Shown: one piece after another, positions 17,219-26,536 of the stretch
Layout of the letters: every line of letters starts with the position of its first letter
Position numbering within the stretch: the stretch's first letter is position 1
Origin: Parvularculaceae bacterium
GTDB taxonomy: Bacteria > Pseudomonadota > Alphaproteobacteria > Caulobacterales > Parvularculaceae
Assembly (NCBI GenBank): GCA_028280115.1
Contig: JANQMJ010000030.1
Coordinates: 1-64,000 of the forward strand
Length of the DNA stretch: 64,000 nucleotides
Direction of reading: 5' to 3'
Notes under the pieces: model-generated
Databases searched by the model: none
Told to the model about the DNA's origin: nothing
What the model saw: only the letters and a program-made list of their open reading frames with translations
Made by a program: the position numbers and the translations under genes

Positions 17219-17353
17219 GCCGATTTCCCTCTGATCGGCGTCTCAGCTGCGAATTCGCAGATTCGTTAATAAAGAACTATTTGCGGCAAAATCAACGCTC
17301 GTCCACAATGCCGATGAGAGCGCGAGAGTCGAAAGCGGGAGGCGAGAGCGAAA

Positions 17354-18322
17354 GTGACTGAGGCGGCGCTTATCGCCGATATCGGCGGAACGAACGCGCG
17401 ATTTGCGCTCGCCCAATGGGCGGGCGAAACACCCGCTATTGGGCAGGTTCAAAAGTACCGCGCGGCGGAATTCGCGGCCTTGCGCGATGTCGCTGGCGCG
17501 TATCTCGAGTCGGTGGGCGAAAAACCAACCCGCGCATGCTTTGCGGTTGCCGCGCCCATCGACGAGGATGAAATCGTCTTTACGAATTCGCCCTGGCGGT
17601 TTCGCCGCGAAGACCTCCGGCAGGCGCTGGGGCTGCGCGAGCTTTTAATCGTCAATGACTTTTACGCGCTGGCTGCAAGCGTCGACTGTCTCGGCGCCGA
17701 CGATTTCCTGTCGATCAAGCCCGGCGCGCCTGACCCTTTGTCGCCGACGCTTGTGGCGGGCCCCGGCACCGGTTTTGGCCAGGCGCTGATCGTGCCGACG
17801 AAATCGGGACGAAAAATCATCGCGACCGAAGGCGGCCATGTTTCCTTTGCACCGACGACGGACGAAGAATACGAAATCATGAAATTGATCGCCCGCGACT
17901 ATGATCGCGTCTCCGTGGAGCGCGTGGCGTCCGGTCCGGGGATCATGAATATTCACCGTGCGCTGTGCGCGCGCTCGGGCGCATCCTGCGCTCCGCTTGA
18001 GGCCGATGAAATCACCGCCGCCGCCCTCAAGGGGGAAGACCCCTTGGCCGTGAAAGCCGTCGACCTATTCTGCCGCATACTGGGCGGGGCTGTTGGCGAC
18101 GCGGTGCTGGCGACCGGCGCGCTCGGCGGCGTCGTCCTTGGCGGGGGCATTTTGCCGAAGATTCGCGATGTCTTGCTCAATAGCCGGTTCGTGGAAGGCT
18201 TTCTCGATAAGGGACGCCGGCGCGATTATGTCGACAATGCGCCCATACGCCTGATCGTCCAGCCCGACGCGGCGCTATGGGGCGCGGCGGCGGTCCTTAA
18301 TGAACATCTTGATGGGAACTGA
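17354..18322 (+). CDS. glk: Glucokinase
   Basis: A 322-residue ATP-dependent glucokinase of the proteobacterial (E. coli Glk) family, which makes glucose 6-phosphate in the cytoplasm. Visible are the phosphate-1 motif ADIGGTNARFAL at the N-terminus, the catalytic Asp in IVNDFYALA, the GPGTGFGQAL loop, TEGGHVSFAP, and the late glycine-rich GALGGVVLGGGI. Length is normal for the family. The GTG at 17354 is the first start that gives the conserved N-terminus; a GAGAG-like ribosome site precedes it. Divergent from the GH13 glucosidase across a 135-nt gap. Confidence 0.92.
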   Translation: MTEAALIADIGGTNARFALAQWAGETPAIGQVQKYRAAEFAALRDVAGAYLESVGEKPTRACFAVAAPIDEDEIVFTNSPWRFRREDLRQALGLRELLIVNDFYALAASVDCLGADDFLSIKPGAPDPLSPTLVAGPGTGFGQALIVPTKSGRKIIATEGGHVSFAPTTDEEYEIMKLIARDYDRVSVERVASGPGIMNIHRALCARSGASCAPLEADEITAAALKGEDPLAVKAVDLFCRILGGAVGDAVLATGALGGVVLGGGILPKIRDVLLNSRFVEGFLDKGRRRDYVDNAPIRLIVQPDAALWGAAAVLNEHLDGN

Positions 18323-18472
18323 CGGCGGTCCTGAACAAGTGCGTCATTTTTTCCGCTTGGAACGCTTGCTGAATTCCTGTTTTGCGTTCTCTTTTGCGGC
18401 GGACAAATAGTATTGCTGATGTTTGCAATGGCGTCAGGCAAGCTTTAGGGCGCTGGAAGCGATCTTCATCTT

Positions 18473-19651
18473 ATGGCGACGAAAGAAGAATTTCACCGCA
18501 TTAAGCAGTTGCCCCCTTATGTCTTTGAGGAGGTCAACAAGGTCAAAGCGCGTCTGCGCAGCGCTGGCCGCGACATCATCGATCTCGGCATGGGCAATCC
18601 GGACATGCCCACGCCGCCGCATATCGTCGACAAGCTAGTTGAAACGGCGCGCAATCCCAAGGCGCATCGCTATTCGGCCTCGCGTGGGATTATCGGCCTC
18701 AGACGCGCCATCGCGCGATATTACGAGCGCCGGTTCGACGTCGCGCTCAATCCGGAAACCGAAATCGTCGCGACGATCGGCTCGAAGGAAGGATTCGCCA
18801 ATCTCGCCCAGGCGATCACCGGCCCCGGCGACGTCATTCTCTCGCCAAACCCCGCCTATCCCATCCACGCCTATGGTTTTATTATCGCCGGCGGCGTCAT
18901 CCTGGCCGTGCCGGCGCTGTCCCCGGAGCAGTATTTATCGGACGTTTCCATCGCGATCGGCCGCTCGCATAAGACGCCGCGGGCGATGGTGTTCAACTAT
19001 CCTTCCAATCCGACGGCGCAAACCGTCGCGCTCGATTTTTACAAGGACGCAGTCGCGCTGGCGAAAAAGCACGACATCATTATCCTTTCCGATCTCGCCT
19101 ATGGGGAGATCTATTTCGATGCGCCACCCCCGTCGGTGCTGCAGGTCGAAGGCGCGAAGGAAGTCGCCGTTGAAATCAATTCGTTGTCGAAAACCTTCGC
19201 CATGGCCGGCTGGCGCGTGGGCATGGCGGTGGGCGACGAACGTTTCATCCATGCGCTGGCGCGGGTGAAATCTTATCTAGACTATGGCGCTTTCACGCCG
19301 ATCCAGGTGGCCGCTGTCGCCGCGCTGGACGGGCCTTGGGACTGCGTTGAAGAGATGCGCGCAACCTATAAACGCCGCCGCGACGTGCTGATCGAACATT
19401 TCGCCCGGGCGGGCTGGGCGATCCCGACGCCGAACGCCTCCATGTTCGCCTGGGCGCCGATCCCGGAAAAATTCGCCCATATGGGTTCGGTCGAGTTCGC
19501 CAAGATGTTGATGGAAGAAGCGGACGTGGCGGTCGCGCCCGGGCGCGGCTTTGGCCAATATGGCGAAGGCTATGTGCGCATCGGGCTGGTTGAAAACCAG
19601 CAGCGCATCCGTCAGGCAGCGCGCAATCTGAAAAGGCTCTTTGTGCGCTGA
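18473..19651 (+). CDS. alaC: Class I aminotransferase, alanine transaminase (AlaC) type
   Basis: A 392-residue PLP-dependent aminotransferase, fold type I. The PLP lysine is in NSLSKTFAMAGWRVG, the PLP-phosphate region in GSKEGFANLAQAI, and FNYPSNPTAQ and the Arg in the C-terminal GEGYVRIGLVEN are the substrate-side motifs. N-terminal LPPYVFEEVNKVKARLR and SASRGIIGLRRAIARYYERRF place it in the AlaC / LL-diaminopimelate aminotransferase-like group, most likely glutamate-pyruvate transaminase. Ribosome site before ATG 18473 is weak. It ends 4 nt from the end of the histidine operon, convergently. The exact amino-acid preference is inferred from family resemblance. Confidence 0.85.
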   Translation: MATKEEFHRIKQLPPYVFEEVNKVKARLRSAGRDIIDLGMGNPDMPTPPHIVDKLVETARNPKAHRYSASRGIIGLRRAIARYYERRFDVALNPETEIVATIGSKEGFANLAQAITGPGDVILSPNPAYPIHAYGFIIAGGVILAVPALSPEQYLSDVSIAIGRSHKTPRAMVFNYPSNPTAQTVALDFYKDAVALAKKHDIIILSDLAYGEIYFDAPPPSVLQVEGAKEVAVEINSLSKTFAMAGWRVGMAVGDERFIHALARVKSYLDYGAFTPIQVAAVAALDGPWDCVEEMRATYKRRRDVLIEHFARAGWAIPTPNASMFAWAPIPEKFAHMGSVEFAKMLMEEADVAVAPGRGFGQYGEGYVRIGLVENQQRIRQAARNLKRLFVR

Positions 19652-19655
19652 ACGG

Positions 19656-20300
19656 TCAGCGGCGGCTTTCCGCGTGGCGCTGGCGCAATCGCTCAGCGAC
19701 GTCGGCGAGAGACAGGTTTTTCATTCTTAACAGCACCAGCAAATGAAACATCAGGTCGGCGCTTTCTTCCACAAGGTCGTCCGCTTCGCCGCCCGTCGCC
19801 GCCAGGGCGGTTTCAACGCCTTCTTCGCCGACTTTTTGGGCGACGCGCTTGATCCCGCCTTGCGATAGTTTCTTGGTATAGCTGTCCCCATCGCCGTCGG
19901 CGATGCGCTGCTCGATGATGCGTTCCAGTTCGGCGAGCCAGCCGAGCCCCGGCGCGGTTTGCGTCGTGAAGCAGCTTGTGGAGCCGAGATGACAGACCGG
20001 CCCCGCCGGATCGGCGAGAATGAGCAGAGCATCATTATCGCAATCGGAAAAAACCTCCGCATTTTCCAGCCACGCGCCGGAGGTTTCGCCTTTGCGCCAT
20101 AGCTCTTGTCGCGACCGGCTGTAAAATATGGCGCGCCGCGTGCGGATCGTTTCTTGAAGCGCGTCTTGGCTCACATAGGCGAGCATCAGGAGCTGCAAGG
20201 TTGCGCGATCCTGAACCACAGCGGGCAAGAGCCCCTGCATCTTGTCCCAGTCGAGCGTTCCGACGTCCTCAAGTCCTAAAGGCGCATCTCGATGTCGCAT
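19656..20300 (-). CDS. hisI: HisIE: phosphoribosyl-AMP cyclohydrolase / phosphoribosyl-ATP pyrophosphatase
   Basis: A 214-residue bifunctional enzyme for steps 2 and 3 of histidine synthesis. HisI comes first (about 1-115): [35 protein letters not shown] and the metal-binding Asp/Cys stretch DCDNDALL with [10 protein letters not shown]. HisE follows (about 120-214): [20 protein letters not shown] and the metal-binding EEGVETALA and [18 protein letters not shown]. The fused form is usual in enteric bacteria and Bacteroidetes, whereas alphaproteobacteria generally carry separate hisI and hisE. Last gene of the operon; its start overlaps the end of hisF by 25 nt. Confidence 0.93.
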   Translation of the reverse strand: MRHRDAPLGLEDVGTLDWDKMQGLLPAVVQDRATLQLLMLAYVSQDALQETIRTRRAIFYSRSRQELWRKGETSGAWLENAEVFSDCDNDALLILADPAGPVCHLGSTSCFTTQTAPGLGWLAELERIIEQRIADGDGDSYTKKLSQGGIKRVAQKVGEEGVETALAATGGEADDLVEESADLMFHLLVLLRMKNLSLADVAERLRQRHAESRR

Positions 20301-21043
20301 GCGTGAAGATACCTTTTCAGTTCGGGAATGGCGATGTCGCCGCTGTGAAAGACGCTCGCCGCCAGCGCGGCGCTGACATCGGCGCTTTTAAAGACGTCTT
20401 TAAAGTGCTCCATGGCGCCCGCACCGCCCGATGCGATCAACGGCGCGGGGCAAACGCTGCGCGCGGCCTGAAGCTGTTCGAGGTCGTATCCCTTGCGCAC
20501 GCCATCGGAATTCATGCAGTTAAGCACGATCTCCCCGGCGCCGCGATCGACCGCCTCCCGGATCCAGTCAAGTGTGCGCCGTCCGGCGGGACGGCTGCGC
20601 GCCATATCGCCCGTATACTGATAGATCATATAATCGCCGTCTTCATATTTGCTGTCGACGCCGACGACGACGCATTGCGAACCGAACCGGGCGGCGAGTT
20701 CGTCGATCAGCGCGGGCCGCTCGAGCGCGGGGGAATTGATCGATATCTTGTCGGCGCCGCATTCAAGGCGCAAAGCCGCTTGTGCCGCGGTGCGTATGCC
20801 GCCGGCGACCGCAAAGGGAATATCGAGAATGCGCGCGACGTCAGAGACCCATTTGACGTCGACGTCGCGGTTTTCCGGACTTGCGGCGATGTCGTAAAGG
20901 ACAAGCTCGTCAGCGCCCTCGTCGCGATAGCGTTGGGCAAGCTCGGCGATGCCGCCGACAACGCGATGGTTTTTGAATTTCACGCCTTTAACCACCGCGC
21001 CGTCGCGCACGTCGAGACAGGGAACGATCCTACGCGCCGGCAC
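20276..21043 (-). CDS. hisF: Imidazole glycerol phosphate synthase, cyclase subunit HisF
   Basis: A 255-residue (beta/alpha)8 barrel that joins with HisH to make imidazole glycerol phosphate and AICAR. The N-terminus [21 protein letters not shown] contains the first catalytic Asp (CLDV), the other Asp is in [14 protein letters not shown], and the phosphate loops [12 protein letters not shown] and VAGGIRT are intact. I place the start at the GTG at 21043 because AGGAGG lies 6 nt before it and this gives the normal HisF N-terminus; the frame is open 32 codons upstream inside hisA but that is shadow. Overlaps the end of hisA by 14 nt. Confidence 0.95.
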   Translation of the reverse strand: MPARRIVPCLDVRDGAVVKGVKFKNHRVVGGIAELAQRYRDEGADELVLYDIAASPENRDVDVKWVSDVARILDIPFAVAGGIRTAAQAALRLECGADKISINSPALERPALIDELAARFGSQCVVVGVDSKYEDGDYMIYQYTGDMARSRPAGRRTLDWIREAVDRGAGEIVLNCMNSDGVRKGYDLEQLQAARSVCPAPLIASGGAGAMEHFKDVFKSADVSAALAASVFHSGDIAIPELKRYLHACDIEMRL

Positions 21044-21761
21044 GTATCGCCTCCTCAAGATCGATACGCTTTTCGAACAAGGCGCGCCCGACAATGGCCC
21101 CGGCCGCCCCGGCCTTGTCGAGCGTATGAATATCGTCAAGATCGCGCACGCCGCCGGAAGCCTGAAGCGCGATATCAGGCCGCGCTCTCAGCACCGTTTC
21201 ATAAAGTTTGACGTCAGGCCCGTTAAGCGCGCCGTCTCGGGCGATGTTGGTGATCATGACATGGCGGACTGCGCCGGGCGGAAACCGGTCGAGCGCTTCG
21301 AAAAGCGACAGGCTTGACGTTTCCCGCCAGCCTTTGACGGCCACATAGGGCCCCTTTTCCGTGAGGCGGACGTCGAAAGCGACGGTCAGCCGATCGGCGC
21401 CGAATTCCTCGATCCAGGCGCTGACGCCTTGGGGGTCTTCGACGGCGCGGCTGCCGACGACGACCCTGGCCGCGCCGGCGTGAAGAAGACCGGCGACATC
21501 CTCGCGCCTGCGCACGCCGCCGGCGAGTTGCAGGCGAAGGGATGAACGCCGCGCAAGATCGTGCAAGAGATCGTGTTGGCGCGGCGCGCCTTCCTTGGCG
21601 CCGTCGAGGTCCACAAGATGCGCCCAGGCCGCGCCCGCCGCGTCATAGGCGGCAAGGGCATCCGCCGGGGCGACGTCGTAAAACGTCGCCTTGTCGAATG
21701 CGCCTTGCAGAAGCCGCACGCAGCGGCCGCCGATAAGGTCGATGGCCGGATATATCAGCAC
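21030..21761 (-). CDS. hisA: HisA: ProFAR isomerase
   Basis: A 243-residue (beta/alpha)8 barrel for the fourth step of the pathway (ProFAR to PRFAR). The N-terminal catalytic Asp is in [17 protein letters not shown], phosphate-binding loops are [11 protein letters not shown] and [12 protein letters not shown], and the second Asp is in [14 protein letters not shown]. Length is normal. The start is GTG at 21761, with GGAGG 4 nt upstream; it overlaps the end of hisH by 7 nt, a sign of coupled translation. Confidence 0.95.
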   Translation of the reverse strand: MLIYPAIDLIGGRCVRLLQGAFDKATFYDVAPADALAAYDAAGAAWAHLVDLDGAKEGAPRQHDLLHDLARRSSLRLQLAGGVRRREDVAGLLHAGAARVVVGSRAVEDPQGVSAWIEEFGADRLTVAFDVRLTEKGPYVAVKGWRETSSLSLFEALDRFPPGAVRHVMITNIARDGALNGPDVKLYETVLRARPDIALQASGGVRDLDDIHTLDKAGAAGAIVGRALFEKRIDLEEAIRAGA

Positions 21762-22354
21762 GGCGCCTCCAGAAAATTCTTAAGAACGCGCGCGCCGTCG
21801 ATGCCGGAACGTTCCGGGTGGAACTGGCAGCCGTAAATGTTTTCCGCTTCGACCGCTGCAGAAAACGCCGACCCGTAATCCGCAAGAGCGGCGGTTTCAT
21901 TTCCGATCGGACAATAAAATCCGTGGACGAAGTAAACATAGGCGCCGTCGTCGACGCCGTCGAGAAGTCGGCTGTCGCGGCCGGCCATGCGCAGTTTCGA
22001 CCAGCCCATATGGGGCCAGGGCGCGCCGGTAGGAACCGCCAACCGTTCGACGCGCCCCTTTCGCCGGCCAAGGCCGCGCGCCTCGCCTTCAACGGAGGTT
22101 TCATAAAGCAGTTGCATGCCAAGGCACACGCCAAGCAGCGGCTGTTCGAGCCGGGACAGCGTGTCGCGCAGGCCAAGCGCGTCGATCCGGTCCGCGGCGT
22201 AGCGCGCCGAGCCGACGCCCGGCAGGATAACGCGCTCCGCAGCCGCAATAACGGCGGCGTCGTTGGTGATGCGGTAGAGCGCGCCGAGACGGTCCAGCGC
22301 AAAGCGCATGGACGCAAGATTTGCGCAGCCAAGATCGACGATGACCGCGCTCAC
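21755..22354 (-). CDS. hisH: Imidazole glycerol phosphate synthase, glutaminase subunit HisH
   Basis: A 199-residue class I glutamine amidotransferase that supplies ammonia to HisF. The nucleophile Cys is in LGVCLGMQLL and the His/Glu pair in YGCQFHPERSG; the oxyanion-type region VILPGVGSARYA is also typical of HisH. It starts with GTG in a GTGA overlap with the stop of the upstream hisCB gene. Confidence 0.95.
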   Translation of the reverse strand: MSAVIVDLGCANLASMRFALDRLGALYRITNDAAVIAAAERVILPGVGSARYAADRIDALGLRDTLSRLEQPLLGVCLGMQLLYETSVEGEARGLGRRKGRVERLAVPTGAPWPHMGWSKLRMAGRDSRLLDGVDDGAYVYFVHGFYCPIGNETAALADYGSAFSAAVEAENIYGCQFHPERSGIDGARVLKNFLEAPC

Positions 22355-24003
22355 CCCAGCATTCCCTTGGTGCTGGGGATGGCGTCGCTTTCAAAGCGTA
22401 TCGCCTGGCGCAGCGCCCGGCCGAGCGCTTTGAAACAGGCTTCGGTCATGTGATGGTCGTTTTCCCCGACGACGGAGATATGAATGGCGGCGCGCAAGGA
22501 ATCGGCGAGCGAGCGCATCGCGTGGGCCGTCATCTGGGTTGGATAATCGCCGATCAGCGGCGCGGAAAAGGCGCCCTCGAATTTCGCATAGGGCCGTCCG
22601 CTCAGATCAATCAGCGCTTCGGCGCGCGTTTCGTCCATGGGCAGGGCCATGCCGAAACGCGCCGCGCCCCGCCGGTCGCCCAGCGCTTGGCGCAGCGCTT
22701 CGCCCAGCGCCAGCATGCAGTCTTCGATGGTGTGATGGGCGTCGACCTGAAGATCGCCCGCGCACTGAAGGATCAGGGAAAAGCCCCCATGCTGGGCGAC
22801 CTGTTCGAGCATATGATCGAAAAAGCCCAGCCCCGTGCTGACGGCGACCGGCGCGGCGCGGTCGAGATCGACCGATGCGGCGATTTGCGTTTCGCGGGTT
22901 TCCCGGCGCACGGCGCTGCGGCGCGCGGGCCGGATCTGGCCCGGTGCGTCGAAAGCATCGAGCAGGAGGTCGTTTTCTTCCGGCGCGCCGATCGTGATCC
23001 GAACCGCGCCGGGGGCGATCGCATCGAACCAGCGCACGCGTATGGCGTATTTGTCGAGGCGGCGTTTTGCTTCGTCGCCGTTGCAGGTTTTGACGAACAA
23101 GAAGTTGGCGGCGCTGGGATAAATCCTTTCGACAAAAGGCGAGGCTGCAAGTCTTTCGCGAACGCGCTCGCGTTCTTCGATAATGCGCGCGACGTTCTGG
23201 CGAACGATCGGCGCTTGCACCGGCGACAGGGCGCGCAGCGCCGCCTCGATTGTGGGCGCCGGCAATGGATAGACCGCGATGACCTTCTTTAGCAGCGCGA
23301 TGATATCCGCATGAGCGACCGCGGCGCCGCATCGCGCGCCGGCAAGACTATAGGCTTTTGACAGCGTGCGCAGCACGACAAGGTTCTCGCGCGCCGGTGC
23401 CGCGCCGGCGAGGCTCGCCGCATCGGAAAACTCGATATAGGCCTCGTCGACAACGATGATCGTCCGGGAAAGGCGGTCGCACAGGGCGAGGATATCCTCG
23501 TTGTCGACGAGACCGCCTGTAGGATTGGCCGGCGAACAGATAAAGGCGAGCTTGACGTCGCCCGCAGCCTCGACGGCATTCGCAAAACGATCCGCATCGA
23601 ACCGGAACGCATCGTCGAGCGGCGCTTCGACGATGCGCGCGCCCTGAAGGCGTGCAGCGAGAGCGTAAGCGCCGAAGGTGGGCGGCGCGACGGCGATCGC
23701 ATCCGTTTCCGGCCGGCAAAATGTCCGCACCAATATATCGATGGCCTCATCCGCGCCGCGCCCGGCGATGATGTTTTCCGGCACGACGCCGTAAACTTCC
23801 GCCATGCGGGCGATGAGCGCGCGCGGTTGGGGCGCCGGATAGCGATTGATATTGGCCGGCGCCGCGCCCGTCATCGGCGCATAGGGATTTTCATTCGCAT
23901 AGAGCAACACGCCGGTTGCGAGCGCGGCTTCGTCAAAGCCGGTGGAATAGGGAACAAGCTCGATAATCTCCGGCCGCGCCAGATCGTATGCTAACGAGGT
24001 CAT
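22351..24003 (-). CDS. hisCB: HisC-HisB fusion: histidinol-phosphate aminotransferase / imidazoleglycerol-phosphate dehydratase
   Basis: A single 550-residue frame holds two complete pathway enzymes. Residues about 1-352 are HisC, a PLP aminotransferase (ICSPANPTGG, VVDEAYIEF, PLP lysine in TLSKAYSLAGARCG). Residues about 356-550 are HisB dehydratase, complete from RETRETQI and GLGFFDHMLEQ through the metal ligands of DAHHTIEDCMLALGEAL to GENDHHMTEACFKALGRAL. The join falls near nt 22938 with only a short linker (APGQIRPARRSAVRR). The histidinol-phosphatase that is fused to HisB in E. coli is absent. Start ATG 24003 overlaps the hisD stop (ATGA). A HisC-HisB fusion is not a standard arrangement that I know of; both halves keep their catalytic residues, so both reactions are expected. 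Confidence 0.93.
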   Translation of the reverse strand: MTSLAYDLARPEIIELVPYSTGFDEAALATGVLLYANENPYAPMTGAAPANINRYPAPQPRALIARMAEVYGVVPENIIAGRGADEAIDILVRTFCRPETDAIAVAPPTFGAYALAARLQGARIVEAPLDDAFRFDADRFANAVEAAGDVKLAFICSPANPTGGLVDNEDILALCDRLSRTIIVVDEAYIEFSDAASLAGAAPARENLVVLRTLSKAYSLAGARCGAAVAHADIIALLKKVIAVYPLPAPTIEAALRALSPVQAPIVRQNVARIIEERERVRERLAASPFVERIYPSAANFLFVKTCNGDEAKRRLDKYAIRVRWFDAIAPGAVRITIGAPEENDLLLDAFDAPGQIRPARRSAVRRETRETQIAASVDLDRAAPVAVSTGLGFFDHMLEQVAQHGGFSLILQCAGDLQVDAHHTIEDCMLALGEALRQALGDRRGAARFGMALPMDETRAEALIDLSGRPYAKFEGAFSAPLIGDYPTQMTAHAMRSLADSLRAAIHISVVGENDHHMTEACFKALGRALRQAIRFESDAIPSTKGMLG

Positions 24004-25316
24004 GGGGCCGCCCTTTGCATTCGCGGCGCCTCAAGGCGCGCCAGTGCGGCGCGCGCATGGGCTTCAAGGCCTTCCAGGCGCGCCAGCCGCGCGGCGGGTT
24101 GTGCCAGCGCGCGGGCGCCGACCGTGTCGATCTCTTGAATCGAGATCGCGCGCATAAAGGTTTCCGTCGAAACGCCGCTCCAGGCGCGTGCCGCGCCGTC
24201 CGTCGGCAGCACATGGCTGGGCCCGCAATTATAATCGCCAAAACTTTCCGCGGCGGCGGGTCCGACGAAAATCGCGCCGGCGGCGGTAATGGTTTCAGCA
24301 AAGCCGCTCGCGTTTTTCATCGCAAGAGAAAGGTGCTCCGGACCGTATCGATTGGCGATGTCAGCCGCGGACTGAAGATCGTCAACGATGATCATGCGGG
24401 CGTTATCCAGCGATGCGCGGGCGATGTCGCGCCGGGGCAGGGATTGAAGCTGCGCGTCGACGGCGTTTGCGACCGTTTCCGCCAGCCCGGCTTCCGTCGT
24501 AACAAAAAGAACCTGGGCGTCCCGGTCGTGTTCGGCCTGGCTCAAAAGATCGGCGGCGATCAATGCGGGATCGCCGGTCTTATCGGCGACTGCCATGAGT
24601 TCGGACGGGCCCGCCGGCATATCGATCGCCGGTCCGTCGGGCAGGGAAGCGGCGTATTTCTTGGCCGCCGCCACATAAGCGCCGCCAGGACCGACGATCT
24701 TGTCGGCGCGGGGGATGGCGCCGATCCCGAACGTAAGCGCTGCGATCGCCTGCGCTCCGCCGATAAAATGCAGCCTCTTCACGCCGCAAAGGCCCGCCGT
24801 AAAAATCATTAGCTTACGGATCAGCGGATCGTGAATGGGCGGCGTCGTCACGATAATGTCCGGAACGCTGGCGACAGCGGCGGGGATCGCGGTCATCATC
24901 AGGCTTGAGACCAACACCGCGCTGCCGCCGGGCGCATAGATCCCCACCCGTTCGATCGGCCGGAAAACGCGCCGGCATGTAACACCCGGCCGCATCTCGG
25001 CCGTCATATCCGCCGGTTTCGTTTGCTCGTGAAAAGTCCTGATATTGACCGCTGCGGCGTCGAGCGCGGCGGCGTCTTCGGGATCGAGCGCCGCCCGCGC
25101 GTCGGCGATTATGGCTGCATCGATGTCCAGCCTTTCGGGCGCGGCGCCGTCGAACTTTATGGAATAGCGTTCCAGCGCCGGCGGTCCCTCCTTGCGGACG
25201 GTTTCAAAAATCTCGATCACGGCGTTCAGCAAGGCGGGGTCTGCGCGTCGCGCCGGCCGCGCCAGAGCCTGCGTGCGTTCCTCGGAGGAGGTTTCGTTCC
25301 AGATGATGCGCTTCAT
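24000..25316 (-). CDS. hisD: Histidinol dehydrogenase
   Basis: A 438-residue zinc- and NAD-dependent enzyme for the last two steps, histidinol to histidine. Typical motifs are GVTCRRVFRPIERVGIYAPGG (split over about 120-140), KIVGPGGAYVAAAKKY, DMPAGPSELMAVAD and the zinc-ligand region DLLSQAEHDRDAQ; the catalytic EHLSLAM and NCGPSHVLPT come later. Length normal. ATG 25316 has AGGAG 6 nt before it and follows hisG by 8 nt. Confidence 0.96.
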   Translation of the reverse strand: MKRIIWNETSSEERTQALARPARRADPALLNAVIEIFETVRKEGPPALERYSIKFDGAAPERLDIDAAIIADARAALDPEDAAALDAAAVNIRTFHEQTKPADMTAEMRPGVTCRRVFRPIERVGIYAPGGSAVLVSSLMMTAIPAAVASVPDIIVTTPPIHDPLIRKLMIFTAGLCGVKRLHFIGGAQAIAALTFGIGAIPRADKIVGPGGAYVAAAKKYAASLPDGPAIDMPAGPSELMAVADKTGDPALIAADLLSQAEHDRDAQVLFVTTEAGLAETVANAVDAQLQSLPRRDIARASLDNARMIIVDDLQSAADIANRYGPEHLSLAMKNASGFAETITAAGAIFVGPAAAESFGDYNCGPSHVLPTDGAARAWSGVSTETFMRAISIQEIDTVGARALAQPAARLARLEGLEAHARAALARLEAPRMQRAAP

Positions 25317-25324
25317 GATTTCTC

Positions 25325-26206
25325 CTAGAGCATCATCTTTTCGATAGGCACAACGAGGATGGCGGACGCGCCGGCGGCTTTCAGGCCCTCAAGCGTCTCC
25401 CAGAACACTGATTCCTGGCAAACCGCGTGAACGGCGACCTGATTTTCCCGCGCCAGGGGGATCACCGTGGGTGCGCCGGCGCCGGGCAGCAACGCCGTGA
25501 TTTGCGCCAGCGCGTCGCGGGGCGCGTTCAGCATGATATATTTCGTTCCCTCGGTCGCGACGACGCTGTCGATGCGCCGTGCCAAGCGCTGAGCGACATC
25601 GTCCAGCGCGGGCGGCAAGGCGCACCGGGAGCGAATGAGCGTCGCCTCGCTTTCAAACACCGTTTCGATCGCTTTGAGGCCGTTTGCTTCCAGTGTGGCG
25701 CCGGTGGAGACGAGATCACATATCGCCGCCGCAAGCTGGAGCCGCGGGGCGACTTCGACGGATCCAGTCATTTCGATAATGCTCGCCTCAAGCCCGCGCG
25801 CGTCGAGGAAACGTTTCAGAAGACGCGGATAGGAAGTCGCAATGCGTTTTCCGGCGAGATCGCCTATGCCGGCGCCGTTCCAGCTTTCGGGCACGGCGAT
25901 TTTTAAGGCGCAGCGAGCGACGCCGAGCGGTGCAAGAATGTCAATTTCCGGGTGATCCTCGCCATAGCCGTCCTCGGCCAGTGTGTTGAGGCCGACAATG
26001 CCAAGCTCGCATGCGCCGTCGGCGACGAAGGCGGCGATATCGTCGTCGCGCACCCGCAGGATATCGATGGGAAGGTTCTTGACGCGAAGGAGCAGTTCGT
26101 CGTCGCGCGGCTTGACGTTCAAGCCGGCGCGCGCCAGCAGCGACAGGCTGCCGTCCGCCAGCCGGCCCTTTTTCTGGACGGCTATTCTCAAACGGTCTCG
26201 GGTCAT
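25325..26206 (-). CDS. hisG: ATP phosphoribosyltransferase (long HisG)
   Basis: A 293-residue first enzyme of the pathway, joining ATP and PRPP. RIAVQKKGRLADGSL is the N-terminal signature, the PRPP-binding stretch is DLVSTGATLEANGLK, and the C-terminal 75 residues (YIMLNAPRDALAQI to VVPIEKMML) form the ACT-like regulatory domain of the long form, so no HisZ partner is needed and feedback inhibition by histidine is expected. ATG 26206 with AGGAAA upstream is chosen; the frame is open far upstream but inside the preceding regulator gene. It overlaps the regulator stop by 4 nt. Confidence 0.95.
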   Translation of the reverse strand: MTRDRLRIAVQKKGRLADGSLSLLARAGLNVKPRDDELLLRVKNLPIDILRVRDDDIAAFVADGACELGIVGLNTLAEDGYGEDHPEIDILAPLGVARCALKIAVPESWNGAGIGDLAGKRIATSYPRLLKRFLDARGLEASIIEMTGSVEVAPRLQLAAAICDLVSTGATLEANGLKAIETVFESEATLIRSRCALPPALDDVAQRLARRIDSVVATEGTKYIMLNAPRDALAQITALLPGAGAPTVIPLARENQVAVHAVCQESVFWETLEGLKAAGASAILVVPIEKMML

Positions 26207-26526
26207 CGCTTTTTCCTGGCCAGGCGTTGCAGGATCGCGCGATAGCCGCCATGGGGCTCGTCGCGAAGAAACCGGGCGACCCGGACGATAGTGGTCGTAC
26301 ACACGCCGGTTTCCTGACTGATTTCCCGGTAGGAGAGCGATCCGTCGTTTAACAAACGCGCCACATGCCAGCGCTCCGAAAGCGCCCGGATTTCCGCGGG
26401 CGTGCATAAATCGACAAGAAAATCGCGCGCCTCGTCGACCGTGCGCAGCGCCGTCAGGGCCGTGCAAAGCGCTCCGACGGGATTATCGGGCGCCGGGCCG
26501 GCGGGCTGTAGTTTGGGTTTCGCCAT
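26203..26526 (-). CDS. TrpR/YerC-family regulator heading the his operon
   Basis: A 107-residue DNA-binding protein of the TrpR superfamily, YerC/YecD branch. ALCTALTALRTVDEARDFL and CTPAEIRALSERWHVARLL form the dimerising helices, and LSYREISQETGVCTTTIVRV is the helix-turn-helix, aligned with the TrpR reading head. The basic tail RLARKKR is unstructured. As first gene of a complete histidine operon, joined to hisG by a 4-nt overlap and with an inverted repeat laid over its promoter, it is most simply a histidine-responsive autoregulator; TrpR-superfamily his regulators have been proposed from comparative genomics. The effector is inferred, not seen. Confidence 0.85.
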   Translation of the reverse strand: MAKPKLQPAGPAPDNPVGALCTALTALRTVDEARDFLVDLCTPAEIRALSERWHVARLLNDGSLSYREISQETGVCTTTIVRVARFLRDEPHGGYRAILQRLARKKR

Positions 26527-26536
26527 GGCGTTAACT

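Noticed and set aside
18319..18352. Terminator after glucokinase (TGACG...CGTCA followed by T-run)
   Set aside because: The stem is only 5 bp with a 17-nt loop, too weak to list as a feature.
25325..26467. Longer HisG start (380 residues)
   Set aside because: The extra 87 residues run inside the TrpR-type gene in another frame; ATG 26206 with AGGAAA gives the normal HisG N-terminus.
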